Assembly (NCBI RefSeq): GCF_000026365.1
Contig: NC_012992.1
Coordinates: 1,240,001-1,304,000, forward strand
DNA: 64,000 nt
Direction: 5' to 3'
Source of the DNA: Zygosaccharomyces rouxii
Lineage: Eukaryota > Ascomycota > Saccharomycetes > Saccharomycetales > Saccharomycetaceae
In this document: piece after piece, positions 20,386-28,204 of the stretch
Numbering within the stretch: the first letter of the stretch is position 1
Layout of the letters: each line of letters opens with the position of its first letter
Translations under genes and position numbers: made by a program
Notes under the pieces: generated by a model
Seen by the model: the letters and a program-made list of their open reading frames with translations, nothing else
What the model was told of the DNA's origin: nothing
Database searches by the model: none

Positions 20386-21162
20386 TTATAATGGGGCCTC
20401 CAGCCTTCTCAACAAGTAGTCGATTTCTACCTCTTTCGTCATTGGAATAACGAAGTCTTTGTAGATTCTTACCAAGTATTCTGGGGTTATTCGCCTTTCA
20501 CTTTGATTATTGATTGGATCCACGCCGTAAACTTCAGCTTTCCTTGTCAATCTTTGTAGAATCTTTTCCTCGACAGCAGAATTGGTAATGTGTTTCGTAA
20601 TTCCGTCGATATCCCTACGTTTGATCAGATCTGTGTACAGAGGTTTATCATCTTGAAATTTGGCTTCCGCAACAAATTTACCAAAATGGATTCTTCGACT
20701 CAGGCTTTGTAAGGCTTCTATATCATTGGTGGCTACAGATCCGTAATTTTCTGGTTGGTTACCATCACGCTTGGAAATTAATGGTATAATCTCTTTCTCA
20801 TAAAGAGTTTTGACTTTATTGTTATAGTTAACCTCGGGTGAATAAGGTGCCAAAACTCTAGGATAATTGATACTGGGTAAAATTGGTTTCACTATCTTCT
20901 GTGGAAAGAAAGGAGTCTCATCGGGAGATTCAAATCTGCGTAATTGAGAATGTGTGATTTCCATACGTATCAAAGCCCAATCTAAGAAGGAACCTTCGAA
21001 ATCAGGTAATGGTAGTTGCGGATCGTTCTTTTGGTAGACAGCTGGACATGTGGGGAAATGGGATCTTTCGATAAATTTAAAGATAATGGAATCTTCCATT
21101 CTTACCAGTTCATCTCTAATGTTGGCCAAGTCCAACACGGTCTCAGGTTTAGTGAAATCCAT
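20386..21162 (-). CDS. ARO7: Chorismate mutase Aro7
   Basis: Aro7 converts chorismate to prephenate, the committed step to tyrosine and phenylalanine, and is inhibited by tyrosine and activated by tryptophan. The chosen start (MDFTKPETVLDLANIR) matches the S. cerevisiae protein exactly in register and gives 258 residues (S. cerevisiae 256); the catalytic Arg16 is in place. SLSRRIHFGKFVAEAKFQ carries the central active-site arginine and lysine, and RITPEYLV contains the position equivalent to the regulatory Thr226. An in-frame ATG 17 codons upstream (21213) would add a basic amphipathic leader; see findings. It converges with YMC1. Confidence 0.96.
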   Translation of the reverse strand: MDFTKPETVLDLANIRDELVRMEDSIIFKFIERSHFPTCPAVYQKNDPQLPLPDFEGSFLDWALIRMEITHSQLRRFESPDETPFFPQKIVKPILPSINYPRVLAPYSPEVNYNNKVKTLYEKEIIPLISKRDGNQPENYGSVATNDIEALQSLSRRIHFGKFVAEAKFQDDKPLYTDLIKRRDIDGITKHITNSAVEEKILQRLTRKAEVYGVDPINNQSERRITPEYLVRIYKDFVIPMTKEVEIDYLLRRLEAPL

Positions 21163-21369
21163 TCGTCTGGCACTCTTTAATCGGATTAAAAGTCTTGCTG
21201 TTTTAGCAACCATTGTTTTACAACTCAAAGCTCTCTAAAGTTTAAATACTCTTTTTTGAGTTTTTTACTTCACATACCGATAAATCGTAATCAGAGAAAA
21301 CTACATTCCTCGGTTCGAAACTCCTTATACGCATTTCCATTTCATTATATATATACTATTATACAATGC

Positions 21370-22215
21370 TTATTCCTGATCCCGACGTTCCCTTTCCTTG
21401 TTCTTCAGATTTTGTACCATCCGTTCGTTTTTGATTGCCTCCCTATCTAGTTCATCCTTTGATCTGTAGAGACCAAAGGCTCTAAACCAAAGAAACCTAC
21501 GTAATCTGTTGAACTTGTCGGTCTCTAACCCATAATTTATTCTCGATTGTACCAAGTCATTCTCCGTCTGTTCCTGCGTAAAATGCTTACCTACAATTGT
21601 ATCTTCCAGTCGGCTCAATAGCGACGTCCCCTCAAAGCATATTGCAAGGCCACAAACCCAAAGAAGAAGGGTCCAGGGATCTAATTTTGCTCTGTCCTCC
21701 TTGCCTAAATCGTTTAAATCTTCCCAGGTGCCCGCATTGTAATATGCATACGTAGCATTAGATTTATAACCGTGAGAATTACCCTGTTGAAATCCATTGT
21801 TAGTCGCACGAGAGCCTTGAGGACCGTACGACCAACCGGAATGTGTATGGTCGTATAACCTTTTCTTACTATCGTCGTTTAGAATTTCATAAGCATTAGT
21901 GACCATTCTGAACCTTTGCAATTTCTCCTCGGATGATATTGAATCGTCAGGGCTGGGTGATCTCGTTATTCTTAAACTATCAGATATATCAGGGTGATAA
22001 AGCTTGGCGAACCCATGATATCGTTTCTTTAGCTGTTTACGATCAACTCCACAAGATTCTCTAAAACCAAATACGCTATAGGGCGTAGGATTTTTCTCTT
22101 GAGTCCACTCACTGTCAAAGATGTGCGAATTGTTATCACTCTCAACATTCATATGAGAGGCCCATCTGCGAGTCTGGGGAATGAAATTCCTCCCGACACA
22201 TTGTCTCGTAATCAT
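21370..22215 (-). CDS. JID1: Jid1, mitochondrial J-domain protein
   Basis: Jid1 is a mitochondrial Hsp40-type co-chaperone. The first ATG (22215) gives 281 residues beginning MITRQCVGRNFIPQTRRW, a basic, acid-free leader typical of a mitochondrial presequence. The J domain spans about residues 45-125 with the HPD motif in FAKLYHPDIS and a closing YEILNDDSKKRLYDH. A hydrophobic segment follows at about 175-195 (LLLWVCGLAICFEGTSLL), probably a membrane span. S. cerevisiae Jid1 is about 301 residues. Order ARO7-JID1-FCY1 equals YPR060C-YPR061C-YPR062W. The start is divergent from FCY1 with 171 bp between them. Confidence 0.93.
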   Translation of the reverse strand: MITRQCVGRNFIPQTRRWASHMNVESDNNSHIFDSEWTQEKNPTPYSVFGFRESCGVDRKQLKKRYHGFAKLYHPDISDSLRITRSPSPDDSISSEEKLQRFRMVTNAYEILNDDSKKRLYDHTHSGWSYGPQGSRATNNGFQQGNSHGYKSNATYAYYNAGTWEDLNDLGKEDRAKLDPWTLLLWVCGLAICFEGTSLLSRLEDTIVGKHFTQEQTENDLVQSRINYGLETDKFNRLRRFLWFRAFGLYRSKDELDREAIKNERMVQNLKNKERERRDQE

Positions 22216-22386
22216 GAATGTCACTTGTATGATCTACCGATCGACTGACTTATTTTCTGTTCCTTCTTGCACTATGCTTTTTCCTCTTGTCCAAGGTTGG
22301 TTACAATGGGTTGTTCAACTACATCATCGCTTTGCTCAGACAAACCGTAATATCGATAAAAGATACCAAGAAACATAGATAGAAAA

Positions 22387-22854
22387 ATGGATTCAGCAAG
22401 TCGTTGGGATGGATTAGGTATGGACATTGCCTATGAAGAGGCATTAATTGGTTACAAAGAGAACGGTGTGCCCATTGGAGGCTGTTTGATCGATTCCAGA
22501 GATGGAAGAGTTCTTGGACGTGGACACAATTTGAGATACCAGAAGAATTCAGCAACCCTCCATGGTGAGATATCTACTTTAGAAAATTGCGGTAGACTAC
22601 CCGCAAGCGTCTATCGCCATGCTACGATGTATACAACCTTGTCACCTTGTGATATGTGTACCGGTGCCATTGTCATGTATGGGATCCCCAGATGTGTTAT
22701 TGGAGAACATGATAATTTTAAGTCACCTGGCGAAGTCTACTTGGAATCTAGAGGTCATCAAGTTGTGGTAGTCGACGACAAGAGGTGTAAAGATCTGATG
22801 AAGAAATTTATCTTAGAAAGACCCGGAGATTGGGCAGAAGACATCGGAGAGTAG
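22387..22854 (+). CDS. FCY1: Cytosine deaminase Fcy1
   Basis: Fcy1 deaminates cytosine to uracil in pyrimidine salvage, and it is the enzyme that converts 5-fluorocytosine to 5-fluorouracil. The product is 155 residues (S. cerevisiae 158). The zinc site is intact: His59 and catalytic Glu61 in TLHGEIS, and Cys88/Cys91 in SPCDMCTGA. The fold is complete and ends in RPGDWAEDIGE, as in the family. It converges on the Asterix-family gene with 58 bp between stops. Confidence 0.97.
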   Translation: MDSASRWDGLGMDIAYEEALIGYKENGVPIGGCLIDSRDGRVLGRGHNLRYQKNSATLHGEISTLENCGRLPASVYRHATMYTTLSPCDMCTGAIVMYGIPRCVIGEHDNFKSPGEVYLESRGHQVVVVDDKRCKDLMKKFILERPGDWAEDIGE

Positions 22855-22912
22855 AAGTAATAACAGTAATAACACGTACGTAAAGATAATATTAAGTACA
22901 ATTGTCTCTCTT

Positions 22913-23296
22913 TTATGAAGACGTAGCTGCTGCTGCTGCAGTTGCAGACGCAGATGCATCAGGTGCCTTGCTGAATGATGCTGGCGCTGGTTGGGGGAAA
23001 ACGAGGCCCATGTAGCAAACAAATAGTCCAATTACACTCATTGCAACCCTAAGACCTGGACTTTGATCAGATGGGTTCGAACTGTTGGAGCTGGTCTCTT
23101 CGGGGGAAAAATTCAAATATGCATAGAAACTCTGTATTAGTGCAAACCATGCCAGGAACTTGTTTTTTAAGAACATGGCAATCATTGGTGTTGATTGGTT
23201 GACCAACCCACTTACACTGGAACTCGACGCATATGGACTCTTTGGGGGTGCCTGATGCTTATAGATCACAGATAAATCACTTCTCTTCACTGGCAT
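22913..23296 (-). CDS. Asterix/WDR83OS-family ER membrane protein (YPR063C ortholog)
   Basis: This 127-residue protein looks like Asterix, the ER membrane subunit of the PAT complex that helps fold multipass proteins. After a short polar N-terminus come two hydrophobic spans, at about residues 36-62 (TPMIAMFLKNKFLAWFALIQ then SFYAYLNF) and 82-102 (VAMSVIGLFVCYMGLVFP followed by QPAPASF). The asparagine- and serine-rich loop between them is a feature of fungal members. The position before VID24 and after FCY1 matches YPR063C. As I recall, the S. cerevisiae gene has a 5' intron; no intron is needed here. The C-terminal Ala/Ser-rich tail is low complexity. Confidence 0.85.
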   Translation of the reverse strand: MPVKRSDLSVIYKHQAPPKSPYASSSSVSGLVNQSTPMIAMFLKNKFLAWFALIQSFYAYLNFSPEETSSNSSNPSDQSPGLRVAMSVIGLFVCYMGLVFPQPAPASFSKAPDASASATAAAAATSS

Positions 23297-23399
23297 TGAG
23301 ATTAATCGCTCTTATTACTACTATTCCTACTATGACTAGTCCTACTCTACAGTTGATATTATTAGTCCACTACAAAATGTACCTACCTGTACCTCGTTA

Positions 23400-23410
23400 C
23401 ACGTGACTCA
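23400..23410. promoter_or_regulatory. Overlapping Cbf1 E-box and Gcn4 site
   Basis: CACGTGACTCA joins a perfect E-box (CACGTG, with TCACGTG on the other strand) to a perfect Gcn4 half-dyad pair (TGACTCA) sharing two bases. It lies about 104 bp upstream of the Asterix-family ATG and about 56 bp downstream of the VID24 stop, so it most likely serves the Asterix-family gene. Confidence 0.5.
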
Positions 23411-23466
23411 CAAAAATATACACCTAGTTGAATTAAAATCTATAAACTCCATTTTACCCTTCCCAT

Positions 23467-24447
23467 TCATGCCATTTCAAAATCACAGCTAGAGCACTCG
23501 ACCGCAGTCTCGGATGACGGTACAAGCTCTAACTGCTGGAATTTTTCCGCATCTTTATGATAGTAAAAACCTTGTACATTTCCCGTAACTTGATCGTGAA
23601 CGATGTAATAGAATCCATCGTAAGAAGCTCCCTCCACACCGTCGGATAAATCCTCCGGCACCAAATATTTTTCCTTCCAGCGCATAAACACAAACCTCTG
23701 TTCCAGATAATTGTCAAATTCACAAGTGCCGTCTATAACATCGTTCAAAGTCGGAGCGCCATCTTTAGACCCGTGTAAAAATAATTCTTTGAACGCGGGA
23801 AAATTTAACCAGTGCTCCAAATCCGTTTGATCATCGGCTCTGCACGAATTCAGCACAGAGTCCTTTGACCAGCTCGAAGATAAAAATCCCAATTCCCTGT
23901 GCGTAACCGCAAATGCTTCGAAATATGTGGTGATTTCCGGATGTTGGTTCGTCAACCCTCTGATCGTAAGAAACCCGGTAATATGAGGCGACGCAGATGT
24001 AACTCCGCATGTTGGTAAACCTACCGTTTTCAGATTTATGACCACTTGGTATTTTTTATAACCGGAGATTTGATATCCGGTAAACTGCATGCGCGGTCTC
24101 AAATAATTAGTAGTCGTTGTGCAGCTGTTCGAACTTGGACTTCTTACGGGCGGTGAAACTCCGTAACTGGACCAATCTTCATCGATATACGGTTTGTCAC
24201 AACCGGAGCAGTCTTCATCGCCCCTATCGACCAGTTGTTGTAAAGATCCAAGACTATCTCTTGAACTACTACGTTGGGGTTCTTGCCGAAGCAGACCGGG
24301 GAGTTGTACAGCAGCACTCACTGCAGATGCTTTCGCGGAAGTGGGTGTGACACTCACAACGGTATCCGCAGATTCTTCGTGTGCATAAGGTGGCTGCTGT
24401 TGCTGCTGCTTGCCACCTTTGACGTTCTTTGTACTCTCGTTGATCAT
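23467..24447 (-). CDS. VID24: Vid24/Gid4, substrate receptor of the GID ubiquitin ligase
   Basis: Vid24 (Gid4) recognises proteins with N-terminal proline, such as gluconeogenic enzymes, and brings them to the GID/CTLH E3 ligase when glucose returns. The product is 326 residues (S. cerevisiae 362). The N-terminal third is low complexity with a Gln run. The beta-barrel receptor domain starts at about residue 115 (LRPRMQFTGYQISGYKKYQV) and includes ITGFLTIRGLTNQHPEITTYF and the late YYIVHDQVTGNVQGFYYH. The promoter is shared with ROX1 across 1.55 kb. This matches YBR105C. Confidence 0.95.
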   Translation of the reverse strand: MINESTKNVKGGKQQQQQPPYAHEESADTVVSVTPTSAKASAVSAAVQLPGLLRQEPQRSSSRDSLGSLQQLVDRGDEDCSGCDKPYIDEDWSSYGVSPPVRSPSSNSCTTTTNYLRPRMQFTGYQISGYKKYQVVINLKTVGLPTCGVTSASPHITGFLTIRGLTNQHPEITTYFEAFAVTHRELGFLSSSWSKDSVLNSCRADDQTDLEHWLNFPAFKELFLHGSKDGAPTLNDVIDGTCEFDNYLEQRFVFMRWKEKYLVPEDLSDGVEGASYDGFYYIVHDQVTGNVQGFYYHKDAEKFQQLELVPSSETAVECSSCDFEMA

Positions 24448-24720
24448 CTGCGTATGCTCTACAGTACTGCCTCTCTTGTATTAATGAGTCTTTGTTGTGT
24501 ACTCCAGCTAAGTGGAGAAGATGAGCTCATCGATTTAAATTTTGAAAAAATTTGAAAATTTCCAAAAAGAAACGAGTCGGAAAGGAAAAAGAAAAGAACA
24601 GAGCTCGAGAGGTGGGGTGAAAAACAGGCCACTTGAAAAGCTCAAGATCTGGCAAAGTGTTTGAAGCATTCCCAGTTACCGCTCTCTTGGCGCGGAAATT
24701 CCTGAGCTGTGGGTTTGGTT

Positions 24721-24742
24721 CGGTGCTGCTCGAGCAGCACCG
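24721..24742. repeat. 22-bp perfect palindrome in the VID24-ROX1 promoter
   Basis: The half-site CGGTGCTGCTC is followed immediately by its exact reverse complement, centred on CTCGAG. There is no spacer and symmetry ends on both sides. It is 273 bp upstream of VID24 and 1.26 kb upstream of ROX1. Confidence 0.9.
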
Positions 24743-25037
24743 GTGCCGTCTAACTCCTCAGCCGCGCGTGTGTTTCTCAATAATTTGCCCACTTCGGAGT
24801 TCTAAACTCGATTCCATGCATAACGTTCCATACTGCTTCGTTCTTTTTGAAAAAGAACCAAAACTGTGCTTACTCGCCAGGCTCGTAAACCGGTGACATG
24901 TGACCCAGTATGAACTGGCGTCATTCGTTTGCTATTCTTCCCTTAGAAACAAACAGATGATGTCTTCGGTCATTTGGATTCCCTGCATCGTTACCAATCG
25001 CTACTACTTTCTCTCGTGTTCTCATTCTTCATTCATG

Positions 25038-25054
25038 CTCGGGTATCGGAAGTA
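25038..25054 (+). promoter_or_regulatory. Partial Hap1-like site upstream of ROX1
   Basis: The sequence reads CTC-GGG-TA-T-CGG-AAG-TA. Hap1 prefers CGG-NNN-TA-N-CGG-NNN-TA, so the second half and both TA steps match and the first CGG does not. Hap1 drives ROX1 in S. cerevisiae. One half-site match can be chance. Confidence 0.3.
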
Positions 25055-25730
25055 TATTTCGCGCTAATACAGCAATTCCTCAACTTCAGCACAGAACTGC
25101 TTTCGCAGCGCCAGTTGCCACCGACAACCAGCGCGTCTGTTTAAAGCGATACTCCGTAACTCTCCTAAATGGAATGAGGAAAAAAAAAAAAAAAACAACC
25201 TCTTGTCAGCCTACTACCCCTCCCCTCTTTTTTTCCTTGCGTCATTCCCATGGTGCGTTTTAATTAACGTTTCAACGCCCTTGTTTACCTTTAACTGCAT
25301 GCAACGCCTTCGCCTTCCCACTCCTCTGCGGATAATAAATAGAAAACAAGAGAATTTCCCGTCACTATTACCCCAGCAATCCGCTACTTCCGCCTGCGGC
25401 TTTGACGAAATTTTTCCTTTCATTCTTTTCAACGCACTGTCTACATTTTCGTTCGGCACTGTTACTGTTCCCTAAAATTTCGCTGCGGATAAACTCTATT
25501 ACAACAAAAGTTTATAGTGTTATGGTTTTCGGCAATTGACAACGCACGCATTCCCGTAGGGGTAGGAGCAGTAGTAAAGAATAGATTTTGTTTGCAGTAA
25601 TAACGTCAACAGAAATTTACTGGTGCCTCGAATAATGCAAACAATGCATCGTCCATTCTGCGGTGACCCCAGCAACACTGTTCCGAGCAGCATTTTGGCC
25701 CTCGCGGCAACTTAAATATAACACCAGGTT

Positions 25731-25738
25731 TATAAAAG
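25731..25738 (+). promoter_or_regulatory. TATA box of ROX1
   Basis: TATAAAAG fits TATAWAWR and lies 267 bp before the ROX1 ATG, followed by a T/C-rich scanning region. It would give a long 5' UTR of roughly 150-200 nt, enough to include the uORF at 25982. Confidence 0.55.
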
Positions 25739-25981
25739 TGCTCATACGTTTTCCGCTAAGTGCCCTTGTCTATTTTTTTTCCCTTTCTTACTTTAATCTT
25801 ACTTTACTCTCTAGCTTATTCTTTCGCCCTTCCTTTTTTTTCTATCACTCGTTTTTTCTTGTTGTTTTTTACTTGGTATTAGCCATTTTCATATAATATA
25901 AGATAATAACAATAATAACAAACTTTGGTTTTCTATCGTACACTAATTAGTAGTGCAAAGAAAAGGCCAGTTGGATCACAC

Positions 25982-26005
25982 ATGTTTATGCACATCCATG
26001 AGTGA
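25982..26005 (+). other. Short uORF overlapping the ROX1 start
   Basis: ATG at 25982 opens a seven-codon frame (M-F-M-H-I-H-E) that ends in TGA at 26003-26005, inside ROX1 codons 2-3 and in another frame. It begins 16 nt before the ROX1 ATG. Neither start has the favoured A at -3 (uORF C, ROX1 T). Use depends on the mapped transcript start. Confidence 0.45.
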
Positions 26006-27071
26006 GAAGAAGATCCCGCGGCCGCGGAATGCATTCATACTCTTCCGCCAGCATCATCATCGATTGTTGATCGACGAATGGACAGCTCAAGGGGTAGACA
26101 TACCGCATAACTCAAAAATTTCGAAAATACTAGGAGTTAGGTGGAAATCCTTGAACGAGCAAGAAAGATCACATTGGGAAGAACAAGCAAGAAAGGAAAA
26201 GTGTGAACATGAAAAGAAGTATCCAGATTATAGATATAAGCCAACGAGAAGACATAGAAGAAAAAGTGGCAAACCGCTACCGTTACAGCAAGGCTCGCCA
26301 CATTTGCCAGTACAGATGACACTGCAACATCAAAATCCACAACAGTTCCAATCGTCACCCACAATGCCTACTCAACCACATCCACATCCTCATCCAACAC
26401 CATTGTCTGCTATTACAAAGGGGATCTCTTCACCCGCCCAAGCACCGACCGGTGTTATACACCCGAATCAGCAAGTTCATCCACCACCAGCACTGGCGCC
26501 TCAATTAACACCTATGCATAATTTAATGGCACCGGGCCCCGCTGCAGGGCAGTATAGGCCGTTGCCATACCCGATGGCTCCTTCTAATACTCGCCCTACA
26601 ACGGGCGCTACCGCTCATCATCATCAACCTCATCATCATCCATCCGCACCGGTGTACCAACCGTACTACCTTCCATTGCATGGTTATCTACCCAAGTTTA
26701 GCCAAGTTCCCTCGTCACAGGTGGCGCAGGCTACTACACCACACCACCACACACAAGTCACTACTACTACACCACAGCCGCCGCCCGGTGCGACGGGATC
26801 TATTTCGGGCGTGCCGCCCGGTGTACCACCACCATCTCTACCGTCATCGTTGCCGCCAGCAACTGCGATATCGCCATCAGCGGTACCGCATATTCCTGCT
26901 GCTACATCAGCCACTGCTATTCCTACCCCAACTAGTATCAGTTCGAACACAACTAGCGTGAATCAGGAGGGCGGTAGAGCAGGAACTCTTCCCTTTTCCG
27001 GCGGTGAACGTTCAGTTAACAATCATAACTGGCAGTGGAGGGGTTATGCATATCCATTCGATAGACGGTGA
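25998..27071 (+). CDS. ROX1: Rox1, HMG-box repressor of hypoxic genes
   Basis: Rox1 represses hypoxic genes in the presence of oxygen and heme by binding ATTGTT-type sites and recruiting Cyc8-Tup1. The product is 357 residues (S. cerevisiae 368). The HMG box covers about residues 5-78: KIPRPRNAFILFRQHHHRLL, then EWTAQGVDIPHNSKISKILG, closing with HEKKYPDYRYKP. The rest is low complexity, rich in Pro, His, Thr and Gln, instead of the Gln-rich linker of S. cerevisiae. The start is the first in-frame ATG. The co-repressor gene CYC8 lies 14 kb downstream in this window. Position corresponds to YPR065W. Confidence 0.92.
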   Translation: MSEKKIPRPRNAFILFRQHHHRLLIDEWTAQGVDIPHNSKISKILGVRWKSLNEQERSHWEEQARKEKCEHEKKYPDYRYKPTRRHRRKSGKPLPLQQGSPHLPVQMTLQHQNPQQFQSSPTMPTQPHPHPHPTPLSAITKGISSPAQAPTGVIHPNQQVHPPPALAPQLTPMHNLMAPGPAAGQYRPLPYPMAPSNTRPTTGATAHHHQPHHHPSAPVYQPYYLPLHGYLPKFSQVPSSQVAQATTPHHHTQVTTTTPQPPPGATGSISGVPPGVPPPSLPSSLPPATAISPSAVPHIPAATSATAIPTPTSISSNTTSVNQEGGRAGTLPFSGGERSVNNHNWQWRGYAYPFDRR

Positions 27072-27509
27072 TTTTCTCCTTTTGTACATAGGCCCCCTTT
27101 AGAAACAGAACTATAAAGAGTGATGTGAGAAGTACAGTACAGTACAGTACAGTACAGTACATACAGTACATACAGTATAACATAGTATAGTATAGTATAG
27201 TATAGTATAGTATAGTATGGCTCTAGTTATATGGTTGTAATAACAAATGCTCGAGGAACGAGATACGAAAAGTGGCAGTGGTGTAGGGTGGCGGACCATG
27301 TGATATTCACAGGATACGAGATTGACCGTTTAACCGGTGCGATTATGCCATCCGTACGATGTGCCTTCTTTTGTAAGAGAGAAAAGCTGAAAAATTTCGA
27401 CTATCTGACAACACGTTGACTGCATTGTTAGTCTTAGCTATAGGTAGACTGGGTTTCAAGAATCTATCAATAGAGATCCGCCGATAACCAGAATACTACC
27501 AAGTCAACC
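27072..27509. other. ROX1-SND3 intergenic spacer
   Basis: This 438-bp spacer holds the ROX1 3' UTR, the pentanucleotide array and the SND3 promoter. I see no other gene in it. Confidence 0.7.
27131..27216 (+). repeat. Compound pentanucleotide microsatellite (AGTAC)n-(ATAGT)n
   Basis: Six perfect AGTAC units (27131-27160) pass through a mixed ATACAGT stretch (27161-27181) into seven ATAGT units (27182-27216). The two units differ by one base (C or T), suggesting that one array arose from the other. It lies between ROX1 and SND3, 60 bp after the ROX1 stop. Confidence 0.95.
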
Positions 27510-28076
27510 ATGCTAAACCCTCAAATCACTAACCTCCTCATCATGTTGGTGATGATGCAATTGGCTCGTCGTGTGGATATGGAAGACGAGACCAACATCA
27601 TGTATATCCGTACAGCATACGTTGCTTCAATGGCTCTTTCTTGGACCATCTACCAATTGGCACGTAGAGCTATCGTCGCTAAGAATGACTTGACCACATT
27701 GAAATATGTCAAACCAGGAAACGCTATGAAGGGTGAAGGTGAAAGTTTGGAAGTTACCACTGTTCGCGATTATGATCTGCAAGAAATTGACACTGCTATT
27801 AAAGGTATCTACACTGGTGTAGCAATGATGGGATTCATGCATCTTTACTTGAAGTACACCAACCCACTATTCATGCAAATGATCAGTCCTATCAAATCTG
27901 CTCTCGAACACAACGAGGTTAAAATTCACCTCTTTGGTGCAAAACCAATTGGTGATCTAAAGAGACCATTCAGTGCTCCTTCAATGTTTGGTGCTAAACC
28001 AGAAGGCCCAAAGACTGACAAGAAATCCGTTGAAGCAGCTGAAAGAGCTGGTCAAGGTGGTGTTAAAAGAGAGTAG
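27510..28076 (+). CDS. PHO88: Snd3/Pho88, ER membrane targeting factor
   Basis: Pho88, renamed Snd3, is an ER membrane protein of the SRP-independent (SND) targeting route, first found through effects on phosphate uptake. The product is 188 residues, the same as S. cerevisiae. It has an N-terminal membrane span (residues 1-20, MLNPQITNLLIMLVMMQLAR), a second hydrophobic segment (about 32-52) and a third around 95-115, then a polar tail ending in KKSVEAAERAGQGGVKRE. It corresponds to YBR106W. Confidence 0.96.
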   Translation: MLNPQITNLLIMLVMMQLARRVDMEDETNIMYIRTAYVASMALSWTIYQLARRAIVAKNDLTTLKYVKPGNAMKGEGESLEVTTVRDYDLQEIDTAIKGIYTGVAMMGFMHLYLKYTNPLFMQMISPIKSALEHNEVKIHLFGAKPIGDLKRPFSAPSMFGAKPEGPKTDKKSVEAAERAGQGGVKRE

Positions 28077-28204
28077 ATGTCTCTGAAAGTATGTAAAATT
28101 ATACGGGAAGTGTAGTTATTTCCCCATTGTTTATCGTCAAAATCTCTTCAGATACACATGTTATAGAAAAAACAATATAATACAGGGCAGAGCAGGGATC
28201 TCCC

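Larger units (their letters stand above)
24448..25997. other. Long VID24-ROX1 divergent promoter region
   Basis: These 1550 bp contain no convincing gene; the open frames are short and not conserved-looking. Recognisable items are a 22-bp perfect palindrome (24721-24742), a partial Hap1-like element (25038-25054), a 16-nt poly(A) run (25180-25195), a TATA box for ROX1 (25731-25738), a long pyrimidine-rich tract after the TATA box (about 25765-25870), and two ATTGTT cores on the minus strand (25636 and 25908 areas). A long regulatory region fits ROX1, which is oxygen- and heme-controlled in S. cerevisiae. Confidence 0.8.

Noticed and set aside
25203..25896. Plus-strand frames of 77-90 codons in the ROX1 promoter
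   Set aside because: Composition follows the T/C-rich DNA, no homology is recognisable and they lie over promoter elements including the TATA box.
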